From positions 1 through 64,000 of the forward strand of contig JADLZK010008802.1 of the NCBI GenBank assembly GCA_015847255.1: DNA of 64,000 nt, written 5' to 3'. Below are positions 45,542-56,450 of the stretch, piece after piece. The notes beneath the pieces are model-generated. The model saw only the letters and a program-made list of their open reading frames with translations. It was not told where the DNA came from and ran no database searches. Within the stretch, counting starts at the first letter, position 1, and the number at the start of each line of letters is the position of its first letter. This DNA comes from Hyparrhenia diplandra (Eukaryota; Streptophyta; Magnoliopsida; Poales; Poaceae). Position numbers and translations under genes: made by a program.

Positions 45542-46960
45542 CTATCGCTTTGATGGCGGCCTCGCTTCGTCGTCATCGTCACCATCGTCATCCCCATCGT
45601 CGTCATCATCGCCTGACCTCTTCCTCTTCACAGAGGACTGTGCCTTCACAGAATCCTCACCATCGTCTGCATCTTCTTCGTCCTCCTCAATCTCCTCATC
45701 CTCAGCAGCATCACCATTTTCATCCGGTTCAAAGTCGCTCGAGTGCTCTTCGTCTTCAGCCCGACCAAGGGGCTGAACCAGATACTCAGTTCCCAGCTCC
45801 TCCTGCAGAATTCAAATTCCAACAAACAGTGTAAGTGCCATAGTACAGATCAAAGCAAATCAGGTCTTGAGCACATTTCCTGTCGTAAAGTCAGGTCAAC
45901 CAAATCAGATCCAAAAAGGACAGTTTATGGGATCAGACTGACGTGCAAATTTTCATCATATCAGTATGTATATATACACACATAAATCCATAAAAGGATA
46001 TCTGAAATAAGTAGTTCGTGACTTCCCAAATACAGCTTACAAGGCAGTAAAATATCAAAGAAATATCAATCAACCAAAGAAAGATAAGAAATAAGACTAG
46101 ATCCAACAGAAAAAAATGAAGATCTGGCAGGGGATCAGACTGACGTGCAAGGTATAATCAAGAGGTGGATAACAATTAGTATCTACCCTCAGTGGAATAG
46201 GTTCTCGTCATTTCCCAACTAAAGCATGTAGGATAAGATAAGATGCCAAACTCTTTGAGCACAGATTCTAAAGCATCAGATAACTAGCTTTTCGCATTTG
46301 ACCAGGAATTGAAAGCCACTAGGTAAGGAAGAAACCGGAGCTAGTGCTTTTGATCAGAACGGCAAATCAGTTTTTATGCAGCACTGGGAGAGCTCTTGGC
46401 TCATCCTCAGAAACAGCCTCTGATAATATGAATCATCATCTCTGAAAGCAGACAAGCTGCAAGGAAACCTTGTCGACAATTTTCAGCTGTTTAGATTTAC
46501 CAAAAACAACAGTAAAAATGATATTAAAAGGTTCTTGGATGGTCCACTGTAAGAAACAGTCCGCACAAATCGCTCCATGAGCATGCTTTGGATCAGAACG
46601 GCAATCAGTTCTTTTGCAGCACAGGGAGAGCTCTTGGCTCGCCTCAGAAACAGCCTCTGATAAGAATCATCATCTCCAAAAGCACAAAAAAATTCTGAAG
46701 ACTTAGTTTTTCGCAGATAAAATTTATAGAGAACATAGCGATTTTTTACCAGAAAAACAGACCAGAAACGCAAAAATCCTTGCGGGAGACTTAACAACTA
46801 AGCAGATCTATTTATCTGAGAAGAAATTGCTGCAGCCACAGTAGTAAACATATAGATCTAGCAGCACAAAACGAGGCTAAAATAGTTTACGACGCTAACA
46901 ATAATTCTACGAGATTAAGAAATTATTATACCTCCTGCTCGTCTTCACCGTCGACCTCTT

Positions 46961-46994
<34 letters not shown>

Positions 46995-47297
46995 GTCATC
47001 ACCGTCGTCGTCGTCCGCCTCCCCGTCGTCTTCGTCATCGTCGTCGGAGATCTCCACAGCCCCCGCGGCCTCCTTCTCCTCCCCCTCCACCTCCTCGTCA
47101 TCCTCCTCTCCGCCTTCCCCGTCGTCGTCCTCGTCACCATCTTCCTCCTCCGCATCTACCGCCTCGTCACCATCTTCCTCCTCTTCCTCCTCCCCGTCCA
47201 CCTCAACCTCCTCCGCCGCTTTCTTTGCCGCCGCTGCCTTCTTCCGGGCAATCTCCGCCGCCCGCTCGTCCGCCTCAACCTCCACTGCCGGCTTCAT
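45542..47297 (-). CDS. Highly acidic Asp/Glu-rich protein, two exons, probably nuclear
   Basis: Exon 1 (46932..47297) starts MKPAVEVEADERAAEIARKK and ends in a GT donor. Exon 2 (45542..45802) follows a CAG acceptor and ends with TAG. They join in phase 0 to 208 residues. After an Ala/Lys-rich helix, the protein is almost entirely Asp/Glu, with a run of about a dozen Asp encoded by a GTC/ATC trinucleotide repeat. Exon 2 holds the most ordered part, EELGTEYLVQPLGRAEDEE, then DFEPDENGD, then basic clusters VKRKRSG and PPSKR that look like nuclear localisation signals. Similar small acidic proteins occur widely in plants, often mislabelled from yeast VHS3. A histone- or chromatin-associated role is a guess from composition. 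I am confident of the gene structure, not of the function. Confidence 0.82.
46345..46682. repeat. ~100-bp direct duplication in the acidic-gene intron
   Basis: 46345..46447 and 46583..46682 share GATCAGAACGGCAA, GGGAGAGCTCTTGGCTC and CAGAAACAGCCTCTGATAA. A second, shorter pair, GGGATCAGACTGACGTGCAA, occurs at about 45929 and 46134. Both are within the intron of the acidic-protein gene. Confidence 0.8.
46963..46998. repeat. GTC/ATC trinucleotide microsatellite in exon 1
   Basis: An imperfect (GTC)n tract encodes poly-Asp on the minus strand. Length changes would add or remove whole Asp residues. Confidence 0.85.
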
Positions 47298-49983
47298 CTC
47301 GACGAAATCGGATCTGATTGGGTTGGTGCTTGCTGGATGAAAATTGCGGGCAAATTTTGGGCGAATTTGTAAGCGGCGGGGACGAACAGGGGGCGGAGGA
47401 GGACTGGGTTTCGGCCAGAAGATCCTGGCCGTCCGTGACAAGAACAGGCACGCGGATCGGTGACGTGGCGCACGATCCAACGGCTGCCGAGGCTTTGCTC
47501 GTGGCAGGTGCGGAGTCGGGAGAAGGGCTAGGGCTGAGGTCAGCGTTTTCTGGTCTGGAAAAGAAAAGGAAAAGGAATACAGCACTAACAAAGGAGCCCA
47601 TCTGATATACTCGTATTCCGTATGCGGGCCTGTGCTGCTCTACAAATATGGGCTTGCCAATATTTGTAATATTCTTCCTCAAAATTAACTTTGACTTCCT
47701 AGTTATACACCGTTGTATTCTCGAAAAAAAAAAAGTTATACCGTTGTATATTATTTACATTTCTTTGTAAAATCGTGCTCTAGGTATACTTATATTATTA
47801 CACACAAGCAAATCTCGGTCGAGACATAGGATATTTACGTGAAAGTTGAGCAGAGGCTCTATTCTCCACAAGTTCTTCTCATTTACGTTTACGGTTTTCT
47901 CCTATATCTAGTTTGCAAAAGAAAAGAATGGTGAAGAAAACTTATTGTTCTACACACAAATTCTAGATGGCGACACTTAAAGCGGGACCACGATCCTCTA
48001 GCCAAAACGACACATAAATAGGGACCGGAGGGAGTAACCTCTTTCCTCTGTCATCATCAGCTAGCTAGATCTCACCCACGACCACCTCCCCACCCTCACC
48101 GCGTGTCATCGCCTGTGAGTCGCCAACGAGGAAGTTATGTGGGGAGCTTCTTTCACATTGTGTTTAGAAGTACCCTCGGTTTGCGGGTTGTGAGAGTCGA
48201 TTAAAAGTGCCGTGTTAATTGGGGCCTAAATCTCTTCTACCCGTCTAGAGTTGAACACAAAAGTGGTCTTAGACAGGCAGGCCCGCCACGGGGGTAAGGC
48301 CGGACCACGGGGCCCTCGACACCAAAGGGGCCCGCCACGGGATACGTGGTAGGTATAGTCCTCAAAACTAGCCTAGCAAGCAGCGAGGAAAGCGATAAAG
48401 GCAGAACCACGTCCCCCGCCAACCGACTTAGCGGCGAGACATCTTCCCCCGGGCGCAACATTTGCGAACTTCTTTCGAGGCTAAAGTGCGTCATGCTACT
48501 ATCGCGGATTAGGCGTGCAATTAAAATTTTTCTCTGCATTATTATACGTTAAGGGGCCTATTTTTCTAGCTCCGCACAGGTCACTAGATTCACGGGGACC
48601 GGGCCTGTAGACAGGCCATTTTACTTTCTTATGATGTTCCACGCAAGTTCAAGTACATGGTCAATTTAACATGAGTGCTATTATTTTCATATATTGAATA
48701 ATAATTCAAATACACGACTAATTAGTATGAGTGCTTATGTGTTGCAACAGAATAATAATCATATATGTATGCACACGTGTAATGTTTAGACGATGATACT
48801 ATTATGAAGTATCTGGATCAACAACGCTTCATCTAAATATACGGTAGCCCTTTAGGTGCAATTGGTGTATTTGTTCACTAATGGCCTAACTAAAAAAAAC
48901 ACAAATCTTGTTTGTAACCAAGACCATTGGTTGATTTCAGAACATAGTTAAGCATGTACGTAACCTTTATTTGCTAACGAGCATGCTGGGTGCTATTCAT
49001 CCATGGTGACTGCCCAGCCCTCGATAATAAGTAGCTGAATTTGCAGACGCATGGCCGATCGAGCGCCGCACTAGACATTGCCTGCCCGGCTTGAGCTTGT
49101 GTGCGTGGTGGACGTGGACGTGAACGAGGCGTCTCATGGGCATGGGCCGTCTCATGTAGCAGTGGGTTGGGTTCGTAATCTAGTTCTTGCTTGCACCCGG
49201 GGCTGGGCTGGGCTGCCCACCGACCGCATCTTGTCAGGTGGGATTTTTTGCTTTTCCTCAAAAAAACAAACAAACAAAAAAAAACTGTGGATCTTTTGCG
49301 GCACTGTCGGCGTACGCATTTGCCAACAAATTTGACGGACACATAGAGGGCTACAGAGATGCTCTCGTCGCGTCGGTGGATCAGCGTCACGGTAGGTCAC
49401 GAGATGCACGCACGCGCGCCCACATCTCTATCGGTTGGTGTCAATTTGCATTTATGCCCCTCCACGAAGGTTCCTTTCACTAGGGGTCCATCCACAAGAA
49501 ACCGCGCATATTCCGCCCGCATCTCACGTGTCGTCCTCCCAACAATATCTTACACGGCAAGAATATTTTATTTTATAGAGACTTGTTTAAAATCGAGGAT
49601 AAGGACACGAACGGTCCGACACTGGGCTGATATTTAATAGGCCTGATGAGAGCTGGGCCTAGCCCTCGGTGTGCCAGACGGCTCAGCGTGCCGCTTAGGT
49701 CTGACCAGACCACTACCTGCGAAAAGTCTTGGGCCACTTGGACCCTGGCCTGCCACATGTTTTCTACTATCACAAGCTGTTTTAAAAAAGGCCCAATCCA
49801 TCGTAAACCTTTACCCCTCGTCTACAAAATTGTTTTCCTCATAAAAAGTCTATAAAATTGTTTTTTACCTCGTATTTTAGGGACAATTGTTTATTGGCCC
49901 TCAAAAACTTCTTCTTACTTATCTGGCCTTTTTTCTTTCTTCCAAAGTTGTGTATTTGACCTCAAAACAAAAAGTTTATTCTT
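47298..49983. other. Intergenic, no gene recognised
   Basis: The first ~300 bp are the GC-rich promoter/5' UTR side of the acidic-protein gene. A MITE-like end (GGACCGGAGGGAGTA) is at about 48022..48036. The rest is mixed sequence with A-runs and no recognisable ORF family. Confidence 0.45.
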
Positions 49984-49985
49984 TA

Positions 49986-50133
49986 CCCCCTCCGTCTTCA
50001 AATTGTAGTTCACTTTAGCTTTTCTAGATACATTGATTTTACTATGCACCTAGTTATACACTATGTCTAGATACATATCAAAATCAATGCATCTAGAAAA
50101 GCCAAAGTGAACTACAATTTGGAAAAGAGGGAG
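49986..50133. mobile_element. Stowaway MITE, 148 bp
   Basis: The left end CCCCCTCCGTCTTCAAATTG and the reverse-complemented right end CTCCCTCTTTTCCAAATTGT are inverted repeats. They extend inward through TAGTTCACTTTAGCTTTTCT and its complement. TA flanks both sides (49984..49985 and 50134..50135). Confidence 0.9.
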
Positions 50134-51180
50134 TACTTATTTAGTCTTTTGTTAATTTATCAAAAGGCAGACATGCTTGGGTTTTGGAGCCTCCCGATGG
50201 GGTATGTAAATATTATCCTACTAAATAAATAAAGTTAGTGCTCCTCAAAAAAAAAAAAAATCTACAAAATTGTTTTTTACCTCCATTTAATTTCTAAAAT
50301 TGTTTGTTTTTTTAATACAACGCATGTTTGATGATGTTCTACGGATGTGGCACTATGTAGGAGGAGATAAACCAGGCTTAGTTGAAAGTCTAAATCGAAA
50401 AAAATATTCCTAGGAAATATCCAAAACCCATAAAAATAATTTTTCAAAAGTTGCCCAATTATTTTACATGGAAAATAATGCAATTAAAAGCGCTAAATTT
50501 AGTTAAATTTAGAAATTCATTAACTAAAATTTTTCCATAATCATGCACTATCTATGATGCCTAGCTTAAAATTGTTTGAATACTTATGGACTCATTTTGG
50601 TACTTATTTGCTAGTAGAAGCTCTTGTTATCTTTTTTAAGTATTACTTGATGTTAATCGTCCGAATTACGTAAAGGTGTACTGGAGTATCGTTAGACCAT
50701 AGTGGACACTAATCCCTCACCCTAGATAAAATCATAAATTTACAAAGTAGTTGTGAGCAAGAGGAGGAGGAGGAGGTGTGCAACAGTTCTCAACACAAAG
50801 CAGAGGTCTGACTCCGACGTATGCTTTCCTTTGTAAATAGTATTCTCTTTTTTATATCCACCAATAGAATCTTTTGCCCTTTTTCATCATTGTATAGAAG
50901 AAAAAAAATCAGTCACAAGCTAAGGCAACTAACCAAAAAATATAACAATATACTAGTTAGCCCAGTAGCAAATAATATAAGCATTCCTTATAAATTGTCC
51001 CATTCGTCTCCAGCTAGCTAAAAGCTGTACATGTATAATTAGTCGTGCATGCAATTTGCACAAGAATATAATGCAAGGATACACGTACGTATGTAGGGTT
51101 GGCAGCATATCAAATATTCACATGCATCCAAAACACGTCCTCTTATCATGTTCACACGCACTTAGCTCGCTGAATTGGCC
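50134..51180. other. Intergenic upstream of the 8-cysteine gene
   Basis: A short 3'-tail-like segment ending in poly(A) (about 50165..50261) suggests a retroposed fragment. TCTA(T/C)AAAATTGTTTTTTACC occurs both at 49848 and at 50262 and could be its target duplication. The remainder is AT-rich with nothing coding. Confidence 0.4.
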
Positions 51181-51187
51181 TATAAAT
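51181..51187 (+). promoter_or_regulatory. TATA box of the 8-cysteine protein gene
   Basis: TATAAAT lies 110 bp upstream of the ATG at 51291, in the context CCTATAAATACC typical of strong grass promoters. Confidence 0.65.
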
Positions 51188-51290
51188 ACCATCCAAGAGA
51201 GAAGCATCCCAAACACACGCTTGGGAGCTTTATTAGCTAAGTCACAAGACACTGAAGAGCTCTCTGATCGATCGGTAGCAAGACGGACAA

Positions 51291-51671
51291 ATGGGGTCCA
51301 ATAAGCAGCCTATTATTCCCCTGTTCCTCGCCCTGACCGTCGTCTCCACTGCTCTGGTCCTGGTGCATGGCTGCACGCCGTACTGTCCTACTCCGCCGCC
51401 GTCTGGTGGGTCGTCGTCGTGCCCGATCAACGCGCTGAAGCTGGAGGTGTGTGCCAACGTGCTGAACCTACTGAAGCTCAACGTCCCGCCCAAGAACGAC
51501 GAGTGCTGTCCGCTGCTGGAGGGCCTCGTCGACCTGGACGCCGCCGTCTGCCTCTGCACCGCCATCAAGGCCAACATCCTGGGCATCCACCTCAACGTGC
51601 CCATCGACCTCACCCTCCTCCTCAATCACTGCGGCAAGATCTGCCCCGCCGACTTCACCTGCCCCGTTTAG
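51291..51671 (+). CDS. 8-cysteine (DC2.15/HyPRP-type) secreted protein, intact
   Basis: A single-exon ORF of 126 residues begins with a clear signal peptide (MGSNKQPIIPLFLALTVVST, cleavage probably after LVHG). A very short Pro/Gly/Ser linker with CTPYCPTPPPSGG follows. The rest is the eight-cysteine motif of the lipid-transfer/2S-albumin superfamily: LEVC, DECCPLL, AVCLCTAIKAN, NHCGKIC and FTC. The order C...C...CC...CxC...C...C is as in 14-kDa proline-rich protein DC2.15. Such proteins are secreted to the cell wall; the four-helix, four-disulfide fold can bind hydrophobic ligands. The proline-rich region is much reduced compared with typical HyPRPs. The reading frame is undisturbed. Confidence 0.93.
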   Translation: MGSNKQPIIPLFLALTVVSTALVLVHGCTPYCPTPPPSGGSSSCPINALKLEVCANVLNLLKLNVPPKNDECCPLLEGLVDLDAAVCLCTAIKANILGIHLNVPIDLTLLLNHCGKICPADFTCPV

Positions 51672-53129
51672 TAGAGTTTCATTCATAAAACTATGCATAA
51701 TCATGGGGATTTGGTTTGATCGCTCGATCGATCATATACTTATATGTGTGTGTGTCGTGGTTTGTTGTTGCTCTGCATGCATGCATGTATTGGTTACATT
51801 ACATACCCTCCGTAGCTTGTGATGACCGATCGAGAGTCATCTATCGAGATCATATCGGTAGCGACCTTGTACCTCGCAAATTATTGTACCTTGTTCTCTT
51901 ATATATCACACATGCATACAAAGCATATGTATACTACACGAAATAAAAGTTTAAACGAGTTGTGTGTTCAATTAAACTTGATGGGTATCGAGATTGTACC
52001 TCACAACATGGAGCTAGCTAGCAATCCATGGTGACTAAAAGACGATATATATGGATGATCAAGAGGCTTGAAATTACCTGAGCCTAACTCTAGCTAAGTT
52101 GACGGAACAGAGTACTCTCTTTATTTTTGCAATAATCCAGTTTCTAGAGTTATTCTAAAGCAAGTATGTTAAGTACGCTTTACATGAAAAAAGTACAAGC
52201 ATCTCTATGGCACAATACATTTCACATTAAGTATTTTTTCTATAAATTCTATCAAACTTAAGAAAATTTGATCTAAGACAACTCTACTTGTGATGGAGAA
52301 AGCATATGTATGCCTCCAGCACCAGCAGCTAAGCTGTGGCATAACAATATATGGAGAACGAGAACCGCACGTAGTGCGGGTGGCAAGAGCCGGTGGCTGG
52401 CTGCTCGCCCACCAACGTTCTAAGCCTAGCTTCGACGAGGCGTCTCACCGGGAACAGTAAGTTCCTAGTCCCGGCTCGGCGTTTGTTCGTAAAAATGTCC
52501 ACACTCGCTCCATGGCCACCGGATGCGGAATCAAAGCCCCAGATCGCTAGTGTGCATGGTTGCATATAAGACTGGTGTGCACAGGATACGTTCTCATTCT
52601 TCGGATCCTTGATTTGTTTTACTCGTCGTCGGAGATGGAGAGGTGACCTTTACGTTATACCCCTATTATGTGAATATGTGTGTTGGTGCTGCTGGGAGAG
52701 TATATAGCTAGCTTCCATTACGTATTGCCTGCCGACATGGCCGATATGAAGGACTTGTTGACGGGCGTTGCTAAATGCGGGACGTCCGCGAGTTATGTTA
52801 ACTTCATGGACGATCCGACCAACCACGTTTATCTATTTTAGGAAACTATCTATTCCCGCTTTTTTTTCTTTTTTAGGAAAACTCAGAGGCGCGCGTGCTC
52901 TCTTCTTTTTTTTTTTTTTTCCCGCATGTGCATGTCAGCAATGATGTCGGCGTAAAAAGCAAAAATATTTTTTAAAAACTGCTATAACTCTTGAATGGTG
53001 TATCCGTTTTTAATTCCGTTTGCACCGGTGTGTTCTACGCGATGAGACGAACAAAACTAGATCCCACTCGACTATGTTTTGGAGATTTTATTTTTTTTTG
53101 ATTTTTTTCCTAATATCAATTTATATATA
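51672..53129. other. Intergenic downstream of the 8-cysteine gene
   Basis: AT-rich sequence. 52113..52305 could be a decayed MITE (TACTCTCTTTATTTTTGCAA ... GTGATGGAGAAAGCATA). T-runs occur at 52858 and 52905. No gene is recognised. Confidence 0.4.
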
Positions 53130-53816
53130 CTAGCAAATATGCCTGTGCGTTGCAACGGGTGCAACATCGATAGAAAATATATTTTAAATAAATTTTAAAG
53201 TTACATATACATATACATATACATATACATACGTATTTAAATCCATGCATTTCGATGAAGCCAAAACGCGTACAACGTAGTAAATAGTTTATTTATTTTA
53301 TGATAGCCATGACATCCATAATCTCGTATTAATGTTGACAACAATACGACAATATCCTATTAATTTGTATTTTTATCAAATTTTAGTATAGTATCTCTAT
53401 AGATTTTTCTCTTGTTGCAAAGGAAAAAATATTTAGATTTCAATATGTCATAACTTTCATTTTAGTTCTATACTTGTGTCAATTAAATAAAAATTGTGCG
53501 CTGATTTGACCGCACTTATTTTCCATACATAATCGGACCCGATAAAAATTCTATTAAGTATGTCACATTACTTTCGTATTCTTGTGCGTCATGACATATT
53601 GTCAAATCACCACCGTTCAGAGGTGCTTGCGAACGTACTTTAATCAAATCTTATTTTATCGCGTCTTGACTTATAGGGATCAAATACTTGGACCCACTTA
53701 TTTTGGTTTTTTCATGGGCTTTTCTAGAGTCCCGGTATAGATACGGAAGAGAGGTGAAAGAAAACGATGGTGAAAAAAAGTGGCGTAAATTTTCGTGCTT
53801 TAATAGTAGGTATAGA
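53130..53816 (-). mobile_element. Non-autonomous Helitron, 687 bp
   Basis: On the minus strand it begins TCTATACCTACTATTAAAGC and ends ...CCGTTGCAACGCACAGGCAT ATTTGCTAG: a 5' TC, a hairpin-forming GTTGCAAC block just upstream, and a 3' CTAG. These are the diagnostic plant Helitron termini. It is inserted between A and T without a target duplication, as Helitrons do. The uninserted sequence exists at about 54585..54660 (TCAATTTATATATA joined to TTAACTTATGAATATAACC). No Rep/helicase is encoded. Confidence 0.88.
53203..53231 (+). repeat. (ACATAT)n microsatellite
   Basis: About five hexamer units, inside the Helitron. Confidence 0.85.
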
Positions 53817-54028
53817 TTAACTTATGAAATATAACCTAAGTTGCACATAAAAAGTTATATGTATAAGTTAGATGTTCTTTAAGTTATAAATTATAAGTTA
53901 GGCGTATAAGTTTGACAATATGTTGTAGTTTGGTCTTATTGTTATGTTCTATAAGTTATACACTATAAGTTATACGTATATGCTAGACAATACATCTTCT
54001 AGTTTGGTCTTTACATTTATCAAATAAC

Positions 54029-54348
54029 AATAAAAGTGCGAGATAAAAGACAAAAGCATATAAGCAGATTGACAAATGAAAAATTTAAAAATTATCAAAT
54101 ATTTTCTATGGGAGACACAATACAGAGTTAAATCTCTCAAAATAAAAAACTATACAGATTGACAAAGTGGCATATAAACAGATTGACAAATCTGTCATGT
54201 ACAAATTGGCAAATATAAAAGTGCGTGATAAAAGGCAAAAGCATATAAGCAGATTGACAAATGAAAAATTTAAAAATTTATCAAATATTTTCTATGGGAG
54301 ACACAATACAGAGTTAAATCTCTCAAAAATTAAAAACTATACAGATTA
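54029..54348 (+). repeat. 185-bp-offset direct duplication
   Basis: 54029..54161 and 54214..54348 share AAAAGTGCG(A/T)GATAAAAG, AGCATATAAGCAGATTGACA, ATTTTCTATGGGAGACACAA and AACTATACAGATT. The short ORF at 54167..54370 is a product of this repeat, not a gene. Confidence 0.85.
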
Positions 54349-54584
54349 CATATTACCAGATTATTCATAGGTAACCTCTCTCAAAAATTACATCAGTCCA
54401 TCGATTCAATACGATTCATAGAACAAAGAAGCTACTCTCAATTCACACGATATTTTGAACTCCATCTATAAGTTATACGTATACACAATACATCTTGTTA
54501 GTTTGATCTTTTCTGTTATGTTCTATAAGTTGTAAACTATAAGTTATAACGTATAAGTTAGAGAATACATGTTATTTTATTTTT

Positions 54585-54660
54585 TTTCCTAATATCAATT
54601 TATATATATTAACTTATGAATATAACCTAAGTTGTATATAAAAGTTATATGTATAAGTTA
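54585..54660. other. Empty (uninserted) paralogue of the Helitron target
   Basis: TTTTTTCCTAATATCAATTT then TATATATTAACTTATGAATA matches the sequences on both sides of the Helitron (53103..53129 and 53817..53845) with the 687-bp insert missing. The AT-rich block was therefore duplicated locally before the insertion. Confidence 0.8.
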
Positions 54661-54699
54661 GATTCTCTTTAAGTTATAAACTATAAATTATAATTATAA

Positions 54700-55430
54700 C
54701 TTATAACTTATAACTTTTACATGTAACACCTAACTTATACTAGTACAAAAAGTTATGTATAACTTATGACTTATAACTTTTACATGTAGCACATAACTTA
54801 TACTGGTTACAAAAAGTTACGTATAACTTATAACTTTTACATGTAGCACCTAACTTATAGTGGTTATAAAAGTTACGTCTAACTTATAACTTCTACATGT
54901 AGCGTATAACTTATAATTTATAACTTTTACATGTAGCACCTAACTTATATTGGTTATAAAAGTTACGTATAACTTATAACTTTTACATGTAGCATCTACC
55001 TTATACTGGTTACTAAAGTTACTTGTAACTTATAACTTTTACATGTAGCACCTAACTTATAATTTGGTTACAAAAGTTACGTATAACTTATAATTTATAA
55101 CTTTTACATGTAGCATCTAACTTATATGGTTACAAAAGTTACGTATAACTTATAACTTATAACTTTATATTTAGCACCTAACTTATACTGGTTATAAAAG
55201 TTACATTATAACTTATAATTTATAACTTTTACATGTAGCACCTAACTTATACTTTGGTTACAAAAAGTTACGTATAACTTATAATTTATAACTTTTACAT
55301 GTAGCACCTAACTTATACTGGTTACAAAAGTTACGTATAACTTATAATTTATAACTTTTACATGTAGCACCTAACTTATCTTTGGTTATAAAAGTTACGT
55401 ATAACTTATAACTTATAACTTTTACCACGT
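54700..55430 (+). repeat. ~60-bp AT-rich minisatellite, about 13 units
   Basis: Units contain TATAACTTTTACATGTAGCA, CCTAACTTATACTGGTTA and AAAAGTTACGTATAACTTA. Spacing varies from about 54 to 66 bp because internal TATAACTTA words are gained or lost. The inverse words (ATAAGTTATA, CGTATAAGTTA) occur repeatedly at 53870..54000 and 54460..54570, so the region can fold on itself. Non-coding. Confidence 0.85.
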
Positions 55431-56450
55431 AGTTGATATCGAACCCGGCCATGCCACTATCCCCAATTTATTATACAAGTTGCTTTTATTTGATCTCCCC
55501 ACCCATTACTATCCCTATACCATTTGTCCCTAAATGATTTATGTCTCGAAAAAGGAAAAAAAATCGTGAAAAAAACCATAACTTAAGGCGGAAGAAAGAG
55601 AATGAAAAGAAAAGCGAAAGGAAAGTTATAAAAAAAAATACCGTAACTTAAGGTAGAAGAAAGAGAATGAATAAAAAGGGAAAGAAAAACAAATGCTTAC
55701 CAAAAAAGAAAGTGGTGGGATTTATTTATTCCCGAAATGGAAAGTTGAGCCTGTCCGCATGTTCCATCGTTCGCGCGGAACGAACGACCGCGGAATAGAG
55801 TTTTCGCTTGTTGACTCGTGGACCATTGATCAGTCTCCTACAGCCACATATATATAAATAAAAAGGAAACAAATTAGCTAACAACCCACAACAATACGAG
55901 TTCAACTATATATATAAAAAAAAAAAAACATTGCGTATGTCGTCCATGTTGCACTCTCCGGCTCTCATATATATGATACTAGTGAATGGCGCGCGCCCAT
56001 GCGCGGTGAATGGCCACATGAACAAAGGAAGGATGTTACGTTCACAAAGGAAACTAAATCTTGTTCAAAGTACGTACACATCCATCATAGATGGTACTTT
56101 TAATTGTTGTTCGAGCCAAATGAGTTCAGCGTACACAAATTACAGGTAGATAAAAATGCGAGATACTCAGCTCAAATGGGGGCGTACACAACCCAGCTAT
56201 GAACATACTCAGCTCAAACACCCCATGCGCCGCCGCATACTCAAAGCCAGAATTTTGTATAGTTTGTTGCAATATGTAAACCGAGATGGAATTGTCCGAA
56301 GCTAGAGCCCTAATCTTGCCTGGAGTTTTATATGACGCCACAGCTCCATTTGGAAAATGAAATAAATATTACCAAATAATTGAATATGACATGCTATCCG
56401 GAAAAAGTAGCTCCTACAAAAGACAAACCAAGATAGCAAATTCTCATTGC
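55431..56450. other. Intergenic with a Helitron-like 3' terminus
   Basis: Near 55979..56012, ACTAGTGAATGGCGCGCG then CCCATGCGCGG reads on the minus strand as a hairpin followed by CTAG, a likely second Helitron 3' end. Its 5' end is not found. A-rich runs and a pair of repeated blocks (GGAAAGTTATAAAAAAAAAT / AGAAAGAGAATGAA at 55590..55680) are also present. No gene. Confidence 0.4.

Noticed and set aside
54700..55430. Repeat array resembling a CRISPR array
   Set aside because: AT-rich minisatellite without spacers, in a plant nuclear genome.
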